64,000 nucleotides of DNA, taken from NCBI GenBank assembly GCA_023395595.1, contig JAEWYO010000004.1, positions 1 through 64,000 on the forward strand. Direction: 5' to 3'. A model generated the notes under the pieces. That model did no database searches and was not told the origin of the DNA. It worked only from the letters and a program-made list of their open reading frames with translations. Position numbers and translations under genes: made by a program. Shown in pieces: positions 24,874 to 34,783 of this stretch. This DNA comes from Bacillota bacterium (GTDB lineage Bacteria > Bacillota > Clostridia > Christensenellales > CAG-138). Position 1 is the first letter of the stretch. Every line of letters starts with the position of its first letter.

Positions 24874-25929
24874 ATGAAGAAGATCATCACCGTACTCCTA
24901 GTCGTGGCACTGCTGTTCTCAATGGCAGCTTGCGCAGGCACGGGCGCCAAGAACGACAAGTTCGTCGGCATCTCGATGCCCACCCAGGATCTGCAGCGTT
25001 GGAACCAGGACGGCGCGAACATGAAAGAAAAGTTCGAAGCAGCCGGTTTCAAAGTCGATCTGCAATATGCCAACAACGAAGTGGCAACGCAGGTCAGCCA
25101 GATTGAAAACATGATCTCCGCTGGCGTGAAGGTTCTCGTCATCGCCGCCATCGATGGCAAGACGCTGACCTCCGTTCTCGCATCGGCCAAGACCGCTGGC
25201 ATCTATGTCATCGCGTATGACCGTCTGATCATGGACACCGACGCTGTGAGCTACTATTGCACGTTTGACAACTACATGGTCGGCACCATTCAGGGTCAGT
25301 ACATTGAGTCTGCTCTGAAACTTGCTGACGGCGGTAAGTACAACATCGAAATCACCGCTGGCGACCCGGCGGACAACAACGCTCTCTACTTCTATCAGGG
25401 CGCAATCGACGTTCTCCAGAAGTACATCGACAGCGGCGTTCTGACCGTTGTTTCCAAGCAGGTCAAGTTCGAAGAAGTCGCAACCCCCGCGTGGAGCACC
25501 GAAACCTCCCAGGCCCGCATGGAAGCGATCCTCGCGTCCTTCTATGCTGATGGCACCCAGCTGGATGCCTGCCTCTGCTCCAACGACTCCACCGCCAAGG
25601 GCGTGACGAATGCTCTGGCCAGCTCGTACACCGGCAAGTACCCGATCGTCACCGGTCAGGACTGCGACATCGTCAACACCAAGGACATCATCGCCGGCAA
25701 ACAGGCAATGTCCATCTTCAAAGACACCCGTACGCTCGCCGCGCAGACCGTGACCATGGTCAGCGACCTGCTCGCAGGCAAGACGCCGGAAGTCAACGAC
25801 ACCAAGAGCTATGACAACGGCACGGGCATCATCCCGACCTACCTCTGCGCGCCGGTGTTCGCAGACAAGAGCAACTATGAAGAACTGCTCGTCAAATCCG
25901 GCTATTACACCGCAGACCAACTCAAATAA
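24874..25929 (+). CDS. ChvE-like multiple-sugar-binding lipoprotein
   Basis: The protein (351 aa) has a signal peptide and lipobox ending SMAAC (Cys20), then a type I periplasmic-binding fold: GISMPTQDLQRW, ATQVSQIENMISAGVKVLVI, VIAYDRLIMDTD, ITAGDPADNNA and GQDCDIVNTKDI. This pattern is typical of the ChvE/XylF group that binds aldopentoses and aldohexoses. The ATG at 24874 follows AAGGAGGAG; upstream in-frame sequence is not coding-like. It is the first gene of the binding protein, ATPase, permease and xylose isomerase cluster. Confidence 0.9.
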   Translation: MKKIITVLLVVALLFSMAACAGTGAKNDKFVGISMPTQDLQRWNQDGANMKEKFEAAGFKVDLQYANNEVATQVSQIENMISAGVKVLVIAAIDGKTLTSVLASAKTAGIYVIAYDRLIMDTDAVSYYCTFDNYMVGTIQGQYIESALKLADGGKYNIEITAGDPADNNALYFYQGAIDVLQKYIDSGVLTVVSKQVKFEEVATPAWSTETSQARMEAILASFYADGTQLDACLCSNDSTAKGVTNALASSYTGKYPIVTGQDCDIVNTKDIIAGKQAMSIFKDTRTLAAQTVTMVSDLLAGKTPEVNDTKSYDNGTGIIPTYLCAPVFADKSNYEELLVKSGYYTADQLK

Positions 25930-25956
25930 TCAAACCTGATTTCCGGCTCCAACCGG

Positions 25957-25990
25957 TCGAAGGGCGGGCGGTCTCCCGCCCGCCCTTCGA
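25957..25990 (+). other. Fifteen-base-pair GC hairpin between binding-protein and ATPase genes
   Basis: Perfect inverted repeat of 15 bases (25957-25971 and 25976-25990) with a TCTC loop, not followed by a T run. Such intercistronic hairpins often protect or partly terminate the binding-protein message so that it is made in excess over the transporter subunits. Confidence 0.75.
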
Positions 25991-26163
25991 AATTGCTCTC
26001 TCGTATCTTTTCTACTCTCGCCGCGATTTCAGTACGCCTGCCGCATTCCCCACTTACGGTGTAGCGAAATCGTTACGAACCAATCGTTCTTCATCCATCT
26101 GATTCACACGATATTTGTCAAATATGATTGCGGTTTTCAAACAAGCGATCTTGGAGGAACACT

Positions 26164-27702
26164 ATGTCGGATCACATTCTCGAAATGAGACATATCACAA
26201 AAGAATTCCCCGGTGTCAAGGCGCTCGACGACGTGAGTCTGGAAGTGCGTCGCGGCGAGATTCACGCGCTGGTAGGCGAAAACGGCGCAGGAAAATCCAC
26301 GTTGATGAACGTGCTCTCCGGTATTTATCCGTTCGGCAGCTACAGCGGCGAGATCGTCTATGATGGCACTGTTTGCCATTTTCAGAAGATTCGCGACAGC
26401 GAAAACTGCGGCATCGTCATCATCCATCAGGAGTTGGCGCTGGTGCCGTATCTTTCTATCGCGGAAAATATGTTCCTCGGAAACGAGCGCGGAAGTGCGA
26501 TGAACATCGACTGGAACGAAACCTATGCAAAAGCTGACGAGCTGCTTGCAGTCGTTGGTTTGCAGGAATCGTCGCATACGCTGATCAAAGACATCGGCAT
26601 TGGCAAACAGCAGTTGGTTGAGATTGCAAAAGCGCTCTCCAAGAACGTAAAACTTCTGATTCTGGACGAACCGACCGCCTCCCTCAACGAGAGCGATTCG
26701 ATGAAGCTATTAAATCTGCTCAAAGAGTTCAAGAAAAATGGTGTGACCTCGATCATCATCTCCCACAAGCTCAATGAAATCGCATATGTGGCCGATCAGA
26801 TTACGATTATTCGCGACGGAGCGGTCATCGAAACCCTCGACATGGCAGAGCAGCAGGTTGATGAAGCACGCATCATCCGCGGCATGGTCGGGCGCGAGCT
26901 CACCAACCGCTTCCCCAAGCGCGAATCGCATGTGCAGGATGAAGTCGTGCTTGAGGTTGACCATTGGTCAGTGCAGCACGCGCTGTATTCCGATCGCACC
27001 GTGGTGGACGATGTTTCCTTCAAACTCAAGAGAGGCGAAGTCGTCGGCATCGCTGGTCTCATGGGCGCGGGCCGAACCGAGTTTGCCATGAGCATCTTCG
27101 GCAAGAGCTATGGCACCAACATCCGCGGCACGCTGAAAATCCACGGCAAGGAAGTCGTGCTGACCAGTGAACGGGATGCCATCAAACACGGGCTAGCATA
27201 TGTCACCGAGGATCGCAAGGGCAACGGCCTGATCCTAAGCAACCCCATCCGCGTCAACACTACGCTGGCGCGTCTCGACAAAGTCAGCCACCGGCATGTG
27301 ATCGATCTCGATCTGGAACACAAAGAAGCCGTCACTATGAAGGAGAAGCTCGGTGTCAAGAGCCCGACGGTGGAGCAGAATGTCGGAAATCTCTCCGGCG
27401 GTAACCAGCAGAAGGTGCTGCTCGCCAAATGGATGTTTGCAGAGCCCGACATCATGATTCTCGATGAACCAACGCGCGGCATCGACGTCGGCGCGAAATA
27501 TGAAATCTACTGCATCATCAACGACCTTGTCGCGGCGGGAAAATCCGTCGTTATGATCTCCTCCGAGATGCCGGAAGTGCTTGGCATGTGCGATCGCATC
27601 TATGTGATGAGTCAAGGCAAAATCGTCGGTGAAATGGACGCAGGGAGCGCAACGCAAGAGCGCATTATGTCCAGCATACTCAGCGTAAACAAAGGAGCAT
27701 AA
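26164..27702 (+). CDS. Sugar ABC transporter ATP-binding protein (GguA/XylG/MglA type)
   Basis: The protein (512 aa) has two fused ABC domains. The first (about 1-245) has Walker [10 protein letters not shown] and Walker [12 protein letters not shown]; the second (about 255-505) has the usual degenerate Walker [10 protein letters not shown], signature LSGGNQQKV and Walker [15 protein letters not shown]. This is the standard CUT2 sugar importer ATPase. The start is set by GGAGG upstream of the ATG; an in-frame start 36 bases earlier lacks a site. The permease gene begins three bases after its stop. Confidence 0.93.
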   Translation: MSDHILEMRHITKEFPGVKALDDVSLEVRRGEIHALVGENGAGKSTLMNVLSGIYPFGSYSGEIVYDGTVCHFQKIRDSENCGIVIIHQELALVPYLSIAENMFLGNERGSAMNIDWNETYAKADELLAVVGLQESSHTLIKDIGIGKQQLVEIAKALSKNVKLLILDEPTASLNESDSMKLLNLLKEFKKNGVTSIIISHKLNEIAYVADQITIIRDGAVIETLDMAEQQVDEARIIRGMVGRELTNRFPKRESHVQDEVVLEVDHWSVQHALYSDRTVVDDVSFKLKRGEVVGIAGLMGAGRTEFAMSIFGKSYGTNIRGTLKIHGKEVVLTSERDAIKHGLAYVTEDRKGNGLILSNPIRVNTTLARLDKVSHRHVIDLDLEHKEAVTMKEKLGVKSPTVEQNVGNLSGGNQQKVLLAKWMFAEPDIMILDEPTRGIDVGAKYEIYCIINDLVAAGKSVVMISSEMPEVLGMCDRIYVMSQGKIVGEMDAGSATQERIMSSILSVNKGA

Positions 27703-27705
27703 CTC

Positions 27706-28899
27706 ATGAGCACCAAGAACGCAGCCCTCTGGGAAAAAACGAAATCTTTTCTTCTGAAAAATACGATGGTCATTGCACTCGTGCTGGTCTATCTGTTTTT
27801 CGTCATCCGCTCGGAAGGACGCATGTTCCTCCCGCAAAACATCAACAACCTGATCATGCAGAACTCCTACGTGGTTATCCTCGCAGTCGGTATGCTGCTT
27901 TGCATCCTCACCGGCGGCAACATCGACCTTTCGGTCGGCGCAACGGTCTGCCTCGTTGGGGCAATTGCGGGCGTGTTGATGGTCAACCTCGGCTGGAACA
28001 TCTATCTCGCAATGGTCGTCTGCCTGCTGTGCGGTGTGGTAATCGGCGTTTGGCAGGGATTCTGGATTGCATATGTACGCATTCCGCCATTCATTGTTAC
28101 CCTCGCGGGCATGCTGCTCTTCCGCGGACTAGCGCAAGCAATCCTCGGCGGACTCACGATCTCCGGCTTTTCGGAAGACTATCTCGCGATCTTCAATAAC
28201 TATGTTAACATCCCCGCGTTGGACAGCGGCGTGGTCAAGTATTCCTGTATCATCTTTGGTGTAATCTGCTGCGCGGTCTACATCGTTGCGACCATTTGGG
28301 GCAACCTCAACAAGAAGCGTAAGGGCTACACCGCGGAAAAACCCGCTTCACTCTATACCAGAATCATCCTGCTCTGCGGCATTGTGATGCTTTTGATGTA
28401 CAAGCTTTCCCTCTACAAAGGTATCCCGTACATCCTGCTCTGGCTCATCGGCATCGTCGCAATCTATACCTACATCACCGCCAAGACCACCTTTGGCCGC
28501 CACTTCTATGCCCTCGGCGGAAACGAAAAGGCGACGAAACTCTCCGGCATCAACACAAACCGAATCTACTTCTCCGCCTATGTGAACGTTTCGTTCCTCA
28601 GCGCGCTGGCAGCCCTCGTCGTTGCGGCACGCTTCACCTCAGCCAACCCGGCAGCGGGCACCAACTATGAGCTCGACGCCATCGGCTCCTGCTTCATCGG
28701 CGGTGCATCCGCATACGGCGGCATCGGCAAGGTCAGCGGTGTGGTTGTTGGCGCGGTGCTCATGGGCGTGCTCAACCTCGGCATGAACATCATCGGCGTG
28801 GACTCCAACTTCCAGAAGGTTGTCAAGGGTCTCGTGCTGCTGGTTGCTGTTATCTTCGACGTGGTCAGCAAACGCCGCGCAGTCAAGTCCCTCGCATAA
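27706..28899 (+). CDS. Sugar ABC transporter permease (GguB/XylH type)
   Basis: A 397-residue CUT2 permease with about ten membrane helices, including the family motif [18 protein letters not shown], the loop [13 protein letters not shown], and [20 protein letters not shown]. It is longer than RbsC and matches XylH/GguB, with an extra loop around residues 200-220. AAAGGAG precedes the ATG inside the end of the ATPase gene, so translation is coupled. Confidence 0.92.
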   Translation: MSTKNAALWEKTKSFLLKNTMVIALVLVYLFFVIRSEGRMFLPQNINNLIMQNSYVVILAVGMLLCILTGGNIDLSVGATVCLVGAIAGVLMVNLGWNIYLAMVVCLLCGVVIGVWQGFWIAYVRIPPFIVTLAGMLLFRGLAQAILGGLTISGFSEDYLAIFNNYVNIPALDSGVVKYSCIIFGVICCAVYIVATIWGNLNKKRKGYTAEKPASLYTRIILLCGIVMLLMYKLSLYKGIPYILLWLIGIVAIYTYITAKTTFGRHFYALGGNEKATKLSGINTNRIYFSAYVNVSFLSALAALVVAARFTSANPAAGTNYELDAIGSCFIGGASAYGGIGKVSGVVVGAVLMGVLNLGMNIIGVDSNFQKVVKGLVLLVAVIFDVVSKRRAVKSLA

Positions 28900-28957
28900 T
28901 CATTCCTTGTTTCGAAATTCAACCTCTATAGGCAATCTACCAAAGGAGCAACGCGCT

Positions 28958-30274
28958 ATGGCATATTTTGATCAAATCGGCACCATCGCATATGAAGGGC
29001 CGAAAAGCAAGAATCCTCTCTCGTTTAAGTATTACAATCCGGCGGAACTCATCGCCGGCAAACCGATGAAAGATCATCTGCGCTTTGCGATGAGCTGGTG
29101 GCATACGTTTACCTATCGCGGCAACGATCCCTTCGGCGGACCTACGATCTATCGTCCTTGGGACGAGACGGCGGACGACATCGCCCGCGCCAAAGCGCGC
29201 GTTCATGCGGCGTTTGAGTTCATGGAAAAGGCGCAGATCGGCTATTTTTGCTTCCATGACGCGGACATTGCCCCGCGTAGGGGAAACTTGCTCGAAACCA
29301 ACCGCGTGCTGGATGAAGTCGTTGCGGTGATTCAGCAGGAGATGGCACGCACGGGCATCAAGTGCCTCTGGGGCACTTCCAATTGCTTCGGCGACGACAA
29401 ATTTGTCCACGGCGCTTCCACCTCGCCCAATGCCAGCGTGTTTGCCTATGCTGCCGCGCAGATCAAGAAGGCAATCGAGATCACCCAGCTGCTCGGTGGC
29501 GAGAACTACGTCTTCTGGGGTGGGCGTGAAGGCTATGAAACGCTGCTGAATACCGACACCTCTCTAGAGCTGGACAACTTTGCACGGCTCCTGCGCATGG
29601 CGGTCGATTACGCCAAGAAGATCGGCTTCACGGGTCAATTTCTCATCGAGCCCAAGCCGAAAGAGCCGACCAAGCACCAATACGACTTTGACACGCAGAC
29701 AGTGCTCTCGTTCCTGCGTAAATATAACCTTGAGCCGTATTTCAAGATGAACATCGAGGCAAACCACGCGACCCTCGCCGCGCACACCTTCCAGCACGAG
29801 CTGAACATGGCGCGCATCAACGGCGTATTCGGCAGTGTGGATGCAAACACGGGCGATCCGATGCTTGGCTGGGACACGGATCAATTCCCAACAAGCGTGT
29901 ATGACACCACGCTCGCGATGTACGAAGTGCTCCTAGCGGGTGGCTTCACCACGGGCGGGTTGAACTTCGACGCGAAGGTGCGCCGCGGTTCCTTCCAGGA
30001 GGATGATCTGTTCCTCTCCTACATTGCAGGTATGGATACCTTTGCAAAAGGCCTCCGCGTGGCAGCCAAGCTGGTCGAGGACGGCGTATTTGAGCAGTTT
30101 ATCGCCAAGCGCTATGAAAGCTATTCCGAAGGCATTGGCAAGGACATCGTCGGCGGGCGTGTTGGCTTCTCGGAACTCGAGGCATATGCCCTCATCCACG
30201 GTGTTACACCGAACACTTCCGGTCGGCAGGAATACCTCGAAACAGTACTGAATCAATACATCCTCGAAGGCTGA
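28958..30274 (+). CDS. xylA: Xylose isomerase
   Basis: The enzyme (438 aa) is a class II xylose isomerase: N-terminal [12 protein letters not shown], His100 and Asp103 in [26 protein letters not shown], the metal-site stretch [16 protein letters not shown], and [14 protein letters not shown]. It converts D-xylose to D-xylulose (and glucose to fructose more slowly) in the cytoplasm. The ATG at 28958 is preceded by AAAGGAG; the in-frame sequence before it overlaps the permease gene. Lying last in the importer operon, it identifies xylose as a likely substrate. No xylulokinase is adjacent; the FGGY kinase at 6.2-7.8 kb is a distant candidate only. Confidence 0.95.
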   Translation: MAYFDQIGTIAYEGPKSKNPLSFKYYNPAELIAGKPMKDHLRFAMSWWHTFTYRGNDPFGGPTIYRPWDETADDIARAKARVHAAFEFMEKAQIGYFCFHDADIAPRRGNLLETNRVLDEVVAVIQQEMARTGIKCLWGTSNCFGDDKFVHGASTSPNASVFAYAAAQIKKAIEITQLLGGENYVFWGGREGYETLLNTDTSLELDNFARLLRMAVDYAKKIGFTGQFLIEPKPKEPTKHQYDFDTQTVLSFLRKYNLEPYFKMNIEANHATLAAHTFQHELNMARINGVFGSVDANTGDPMLGWDTDQFPTSVYDTTLAMYEVLLAGGFTTGGLNFDAKVRRGSFQEDDLFLSYIAGMDTFAKGLRVAAKLVEDGVFEQFIAKRYESYSEGIGKDIVGGRVGFSELEAYALIHGVTPNTSGRQEYLETVLNQYILEG

Positions 30275-30287
30275 GCCTTCGTCTCAT

Positions 30288-30323
30288 CGGTGCGGCCGAA
30301 TCCCGGCTGCACCGAATGTTTTT
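30288..30323 (+). terminator. Terminator of the xylose operon
   Basis: Eleven-base-pair stem CGGTGCGGCCG/CGGCTGCACCG (30288-30298, 30304-30314) with one G-T pair, then AATGTTTTT. Confidence 0.8.
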
Positions 30324-30762
30324 CTCCTCTTCGCAAGCGCGCCAATCATCGCACTTCGCCGCTCGCCTGCCTGCCGCGTTTGCGCGGACTGGGACGATTC
30401 TGCGGGGGGTGTGCGCGCGTAAAGAACCGGACGCAATATTCCTGATTGCGCCGACTCGGTTCATCCCGTTGCTCTGTCAAACCATCAGCGCGCAAGCGGA
30501 GGACAAGCAGGCCGCGCGGCAACTCTGTATTTGGGCAGTATAGGGCGGCAGCAAGGCAAGCGCAATTATTTTCTTCTTTTCCTCTCTCCTCGAATTGTCC
30601 CCGACGGACTGTTCTGCTTTTACCGAACGATGACTCGGCATAAAGACGAATGGCACGCGGGGGCAATTCCATTTTATCGCAGGTTTAAAGTAGCAACGAT
30701 TACAAATTTACGACGCTGAGGGCTTGACGCGAAGACAAAAAGCCGCTACGATTTTCTCAACA

Positions 30763-30794
30763 GGGCAGATGTGTGAAGACGCTCTGCCCGTTTT
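30763..30794 (+). other. Hairpin upstream of the ZIP transporter gene
   Basis: GGGCAGA/TCTGCCC (30763-30769, 30783-30789) followed by GTTTT, about 30 bases before the start codon. It could be a weak terminator or a leader attenuator; no metal riboswitch was recognised. Confidence 0.4.
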
Positions 30795-30823
30795 GAAATG
30801 AATCCGTAAGAAAGGCAAATCGT

Positions 30824-31621
30824 ATGGGACAAGCATTGCTTTACGCATCCGCAGGCACAGGCTTTACGTTTCTGATGACGACGCTCGGCGCCGCGATGGT
30901 TTTTTTCTTCCGCAAACAGATGAGCGGGAAAATTCAAAAGATCTTTCTCGGCTTTGCCGCCGGGGTCATGATTGCCGCCTCCGTTTGGAGTTTGTTGATT
31001 CCTGCAATCGAAGAAGCGCAGGCAGCTGGCCAGATCGGCTGGATTCCGGCTGCGGGTGGTTTTTTGTTCGGCATCGGGTTTCTGATGCTGCTGGACTATT
31101 TGATTCCCCATCTACACATCGGTTCGAAGGACGCAGAAGGCCCGAACACCTCGATGAAGCGCACTTCGCTGCTCGTGATGGCGGTTACACTGCATAACAT
31201 TCCAGAGGGCATGGCGGTCGGTCTCGCGTTTGCGCTTGCGGCGCAGCACGGCGCAAGCTCTCCAGCCGCGTTTGCCGGAGCAATCGCGCTTGCGCTGGGC
31301 ATCGGTATTCAAAACTTTCCCGAAGGTGCAGCAATCTCACTCCCGTTACGGCAAGAAGGCATGGGCGTAACGAAATCATTTGTCAGCGGCATGCTCAGCG
31401 GTATTGTGGAGCCAATCTTCGGCATCCTCACCGTGCTTGTCTCCTCGCTGATCGCGCCGTTTATGCCGTGGATGCTTTCCTTTGCGGCGGGCGCTATGAT
31501 GTATGTCGTCGTGGAGGAGCTCATTCCGGAGGCGCACCTTGGCGAGCACAGCAACATCGGCACACTTGGTGTGATGGGTGGGTTTTTGATCATGATGATA
31601 CTCGATGTCGCGCTTGGCTGA
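30824..31621 (+). CDS. ZIP-family metal transporter
   Basis: A 265-residue ZupT/GufA-type ZIP protein with eight predicted helices. The metal-binding signatures are HNIPEGMAVG in helix 4 and QNFPEGAAISLP in helix 5, and there is a cytoplasmic loop after helix 3 with HLHIG. It would import zinc or other divalent metals. It is a single gene with a terminator after it. Confidence 0.9.
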   Translation: MGQALLYASAGTGFTFLMTTLGAAMVFFFRKQMSGKIQKIFLGFAAGVMIAASVWSLLIPAIEEAQAAGQIGWIPAAGGFLFGIGFLMLLDYLIPHLHIGSKDAEGPNTSMKRTSLLVMAVTLHNIPEGMAVGLAFALAAQHGASSPAAFAGAIALALGIGIQNFPEGAAISLPLRQEGMGVTKSFVSGMLSGIVEPIFGILTVLVSSLIAPFMPWMLSFAAGAMMYVVVEELIPEAHLGEHSNIGTLGVMGGFLIMMILDVALG

Positions 31622-31656
31622 TCCCTTGCGCCGCGTCAAGAATCGCATACAAACAC

Positions 31657-31686
31657 AAAGAGGTTCCGTATTGGAACCTCTTTTTT
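31657..31686 (+). terminator. Bidirectional terminator between the ZIP and psuG genes
   Basis: Stem AAAGAGGTTCC/GGAACCTCTTT (31657-31667, 31673-31683) with T residues to 31686 and A-rich sequence on the other side. Confidence 0.85.
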
Positions 31687-31707
31687 GATGGATACGCTAT
31701 GATTTGA

Positions 31708-32628
31708 TTAAGAAAGCTTACAAAGCTCTTTCGAAATCTTGGCTGCAACGCGTGCGTTGTTGTAAGCCAACTGCACATTGGATGCAAAGGACACGCCTTT
31801 GGTGATCTCTTTGATCTTGGCGAGCAGGAACGGCGTGATCTCTTTGCCGCGCACACCCTTTTCATCCGCCTCGGCTAGCGCTTTGTTGATCACCTGCTCC
31901 ATCTCGTCGAAGTCCAGCGCATACTGCTCCGGAATCGGGTTGCCGATGAGCACCCCGCCTTCCAGCTTGAGATCCCATTTGGTCTTGATGATCGACGCAA
32001 TCTCGGCTTCATTCTTTGCGGCATAGTCCACGCCAAAGCCGCTCTTGCGGCAGTAAAACGCGGGGAAATCGCTAGTGCCGTTGCCAATCACGGGTACGCC
32101 CATGGTTTCGAGGTATTCCAGCGTGCGCCCAATGTCGAGAATCTGTTTGGCCCCCGCGCAAACCACCGCAACGGAGGTCTGCTTGAGTTCCTGCAAGTCG
32201 GCGGAGACGTCCATCGTCACCTCGCCGCCGCGATGCACACCGCCGATTCCACCGGTTGCAAACACCTTTACCCCCGCCATCGCGGCGCAAATCATGGTGG
32301 TCGCAACGGTGGTCGCTCCATTTTTCTTCATCGCAAGATAGGTCGCCATGTCCCTACGGCTCACTTTGCCGACGTTTTCCGCGCGGCACATGGTCTCAAG
32401 TTCCGCGGGGCTCAGGCCAACCTTGATTCTGCCGTTGATCAGCGCCGTCGTCGCGGGAACCGCGCCCTCCGCGCGCACAACCTTCTCCACTTCCGCTGCA
32501 AAGCTGACGTTCTCGGGGAATGGCATACCATGGCTTAAAATCGTGCTCTCCAGCGCAACCACGGGTTTGTTGTGATCCAGTGCCTCCTGAATCTCCGGCA
32601 AGACATCCATATAGTCTTTCATCTGCAT
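31708..32628 (-). CDS. psuG: Pseudouridine-5'-phosphate glycosidase
   Basis: The protein (306 aa) is a canonical PsuG: VVALESTILSHGMPFPEN (catalytic Glu27), PATTALINGRIKVGL, FATGGIGGVHRG, GNGTSDFPAFY and GVSFASNVQLAYNNARVAA. It reversibly splits pseudouridine 5'-phosphate into uracil and ribose 5-phosphate. It follows the kinase gene by 30 bases in one operon, giving the complete two-step pseudouridine salvage pathway. Confidence 0.96.
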   Translation of the reverse strand: MQMKDYMDVLPEIQEALDHNKPVVALESTILSHGMPFPENVSFAAEVEKVVRAEGAVPATTALINGRIKVGLSPAELETMCRAENVGKVSRRDMATYLAMKKNGATTVATTMICAAMAGVKVFATGGIGGVHRGGEVTMDVSADLQELKQTSVAVVCAGAKQILDIGRTLEYLETMGVPVIGNGTSDFPAFYCRKSGFGVDYAAKNEAEIASIIKTKWDLKLEGGVLIGNPIPEQYALDFDEMEQVINKALAEADEKGVRGKEITPFLLAKIKEITKGVSFASNVQLAYNNARVAAKISKELCKLS

Positions 32629-32658
32629 AACATTCGCTCCTTTCGGGCACTTTTGCCC

Positions 32659-33606
32659 TTACAGTCGATATCGATTCCGGTTTTCCCAGACGAGCGCATC
32701 GCTCATATCCGGGTTGATCGTCGTCATACTTTGAATCGCGGTGATGCCGGAAGCCAACGCATAATCCAGCATCTCCTCCACGGGCAACCCTTGAACCAGC
32801 GCATGGGTGAATCCCGCCATGAACGCGTCCCCCGCACCGGTTGCGTTCACCATCTGCGCAACGGGCTTTAACGCGCGGAACATTCGGTTCCCCACCGCGT
32901 CCGCATAATAGCAGCCTTTGTCTCCGCGGCTGACGGCGATGCGCTTTGTGCCGCGTTTGAGCAGCGCTTCGCACGCGCGCTCAATCTCCACCTCCGTACC
33001 CGTTGGCAGACCGGAGAGGATGCTCAACTCCATCTCGTTTGGCTTAATCGCGGCGAATTTGCCAGCGATAGGCTCCATCTGCCGCGCATACGCGGTCGAA
33101 ACCGGGTCGATGAGCACAGGTGTGTCCCCGGCCGCTTCGGAAACGAGATGATCCAAAAACGCAAGCGGCAGACATGCATCGCAAACAATCGCCTCCGCGC
33201 CGCGCAGAAGCCCCGCGTTCTCGTCGAGATATGCATTGGGCAAATCCTCGATAATACGCATGTCCGACATGCCAAGAAGCATATCCCCGCGCTCATCGAG
33301 TATCGCGATATAGGTGGATGAAATCGCGCCGGGTTTGACCCGCACGTGCGATAGGTCAATTCCGGCAGCCGTGCTGTCACGCAAGATCTTCTCGCCATAG
33401 AGATCGTCTCCAACGGCGGAAAGCAGCGCCACGGGCACGCTCTGCCGCGCAAGGTTTTCGAGGATATTGCGCGTAACCCCGCCGACCGATGTCGCCATAT
33501 AGCTCGGGTTGCTGTCGCGCATCACAATCGCCTTGCGGCTCTGCCCGTGGACGTCCACATTGGCCGCGCCAACGCCGATGACTCTGGGCTGTTTCTGCTG
33601 ACTCAT
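32659..33606 (-). CDS. psuK: PfkB-family kinase, probable pseudouridine kinase
   Basis: A 315-residue ribokinase-fold kinase: N-terminal GAANVDVHG, SVGGVTRNILENLAR, and the C-terminal VNATGAGDAFMAGF with the catalytic aspartate. Its position directly before psuG supports pseudouridine kinase, which makes the phosphate consumed by PsuG. The start at 33606 is where family similarity begins; the frame is open for 63 more codons upstream but those overlap the promoter at 33692-33720. Confidence 0.88.
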   Translation of the reverse strand: MSQQKQPRVIGVGAANVDVHGQSRKAIVMRDSNPSYMATSVGGVTRNILENLARQSVPVALLSAVGDDLYGEKILRDSTAAGIDLSHVRVKPGAISSTYIAILDERGDMLLGMSDMRIIEDLPNAYLDENAGLLRGAEAIVCDACLPLAFLDHLVSEAAGDTPVLIDPVSTAYARQMEPIAGKFAAIKPNEMELSILSGLPTGTEVEIERACEALLKRGTKRIAVSRGDKGCYYADAVGNRMFRALKPVAQMVNATGAGDAFMAGFTHALVQGLPVEEMLDYALASGITAIQSMTTINPDMSDALVWENRNRYRL

Positions 33607-33691
33607 GCGCAAATCCCCCGCGTGTGTTTTGTGACGTAATTCTACGTTTCGTGCGCGGGAACCACCGCCCGCGCCTTGTGTCACGTTGATC

Positions 33692-33720
33692 AGTATACTC
33701 GCACACGCGCTTTTTTTCAA
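33692..33720 (-). promoter_or_regulatory. Promoter of the psuK-psuG operon
   Basis: On the minus strand, TTGAAA (33720-33715), 17 bases, TATACT (33697-33692). Confidence 0.65.
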
Positions 33721-33804
33721 GCACACAACCCGTTCTGCCCCGCCGAAGCAACAGCAGTATCCCGCCGGATTCTCGCGAGATTCTTTCACAGGCATGCGAA
33801 ACGG

Positions 33805-33833
33805 TTGCGTTTTTTACCCCACTCGTTTAGAAT
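33805..33833 (+). promoter_or_regulatory. Promoter of the HAD hydrolase gene
   Basis: TTGCGT (33805-33810), 17-base spacer, TAGAAT (33828-33833), about 50 bases before the start codon. Confidence 0.6.
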
Positions 33834-33889
33834 AAATCCAATTGTGCCGCTGGAAACAACATGCGGCAAAGATACATTCTGGAGGCTAT

Positions 33890-34699
33890 ATGGGCGCATT
33901 GAGCGGCTATTATCTATACTGCGATCTCGACGGAACACTCTTTGACGACCAGAAAAACGTCTCGCCGGAGAATCGCGCGGCAATCGAAACTTTCGTGCGC
34001 GAAGGCGGGCGCTTTGGGGTTGCGACCGGACGCGCGCCGTCCATCATCGGTACCATTGAGCGCGAACTTCCGGTCAACGCACCTTGCATCCTGCTCAACG
34101 GAGCCGGGTTATACGATCTTTCAAAGAAAGAATTCCTCGCGATGCATCCGGTTGACCGGGCACGCATGGAGCAGCTTGCCTGCCGCGTAGTCAAAGTACG
34201 GCAAAACGCCTGCGTTCAGGTATTTACCGATCATTCAATTTATGAAACAAACCCGAACCAGCGAGACGATCCGTATACCCTCATGGAATGTCTTCCCGTG
34301 ACCAAAATCGCAATGGAGGACATCCGCGAACCGGCGCTCAAGATGCTGATTGCGCACACATCGCCCAATCTTGACGTGATTCAGGCTGAAATCATGCAGG
34401 AGGAGGCGATTGGGCAGTTCTCCGTGTTCCGCACATCAGGCTGGTATCTGGAGTTTGTCTCGTCGGGTGTCAACAAAGGCACCGCGCTGGAGGATGTCCG
34501 TTCTCGATGCCCCGATTGCCGGAAGATTCTCGCCATTGGAGACTACAACAATGATTTGGAGATGGTCGCCGTGGCGGATATCGGCGGCGCGCCCGCCAAT
34601 GCAATTCACGAAGTTAAGTCGGCAGCGAACATTGTACTCACACAAACCAATAATGAAAGCTGCGTGGCTGCGTTTCTCAAGCAGACGCTCGGAATCTAG
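33890..34699 (+). CDS. HAD-superfamily hydrolase, Cof type
   Basis: The chain has 269 residues with the HAD motifs in order: DLDGTLFD (motif I, nucleophile aspartate), GVATGRAP (motif II), the C2-type cap (about 80-190), NKGTALEDV with the motif III lysine, and GDYNNDLEM (motif IV). Cof-type enzymes dephosphorylate sugar phosphates or flavin precursors. GGAGG precedes the ATG by six bases. It is a single gene, divergent from psuK. Confidence 0.9.
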   Translation: MGALSGYYLYCDLDGTLFDDQKNVSPENRAAIETFVREGGRFGVATGRAPSIIGTIERELPVNAPCILLNGAGLYDLSKKEFLAMHPVDRARMEQLACRVVKVRQNACVQVFTDHSIYETNPNQRDDPYTLMECLPVTKIAMEDIREPALKMLIAHTSPNLDVIQAEIMQEEAIGQFSVFRTSGWYLEFVSSGVNKGTALEDVRSRCPDCRKILAIGDYNNDLEMVAVADIGGAPANAIHEVKSAANIVLTQTNNESCVAAFLKQTLGI

Positions 34700-34721
34700 T
34701 CCCGCTAAGACAAACCAAGAC

Positions 34722-34755
34722 AAAAATGCCGCTGCTTGATTGCAACGGCATTTTT
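34722..34755 (+). terminator. Bidirectional terminator between the HAD and dacA-like genes
   Basis: Stem AAAAATGCCG/CGGCATTTTT (34722-34731, 34746-34755) with an inner TGC/GCA pair; A and T runs on both sides. Confidence 0.85.
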
Positions 34756-34783
34756 GAATGCTTCTATGTTCACGTAACCGTGA

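Larger units (their letters stand above)
30275..30823. other. Long non-coding gap after xylA
   Basis: Apart from the xylA terminator (30288-30323) and a hairpin just before the ZIP gene (30763-30794), I see no supported gene; short open frames on either strand lack ribosome sites and give arginine-rich translations typical of non-coding GC-rich DNA. Confidence 0.5.

Noticed and set aside
30346..30672. 108-codon minus-strand frame in the gap after xylA
   Set aside because: No ribosome site, no recognisable domain, arginine/proline-rich translation.
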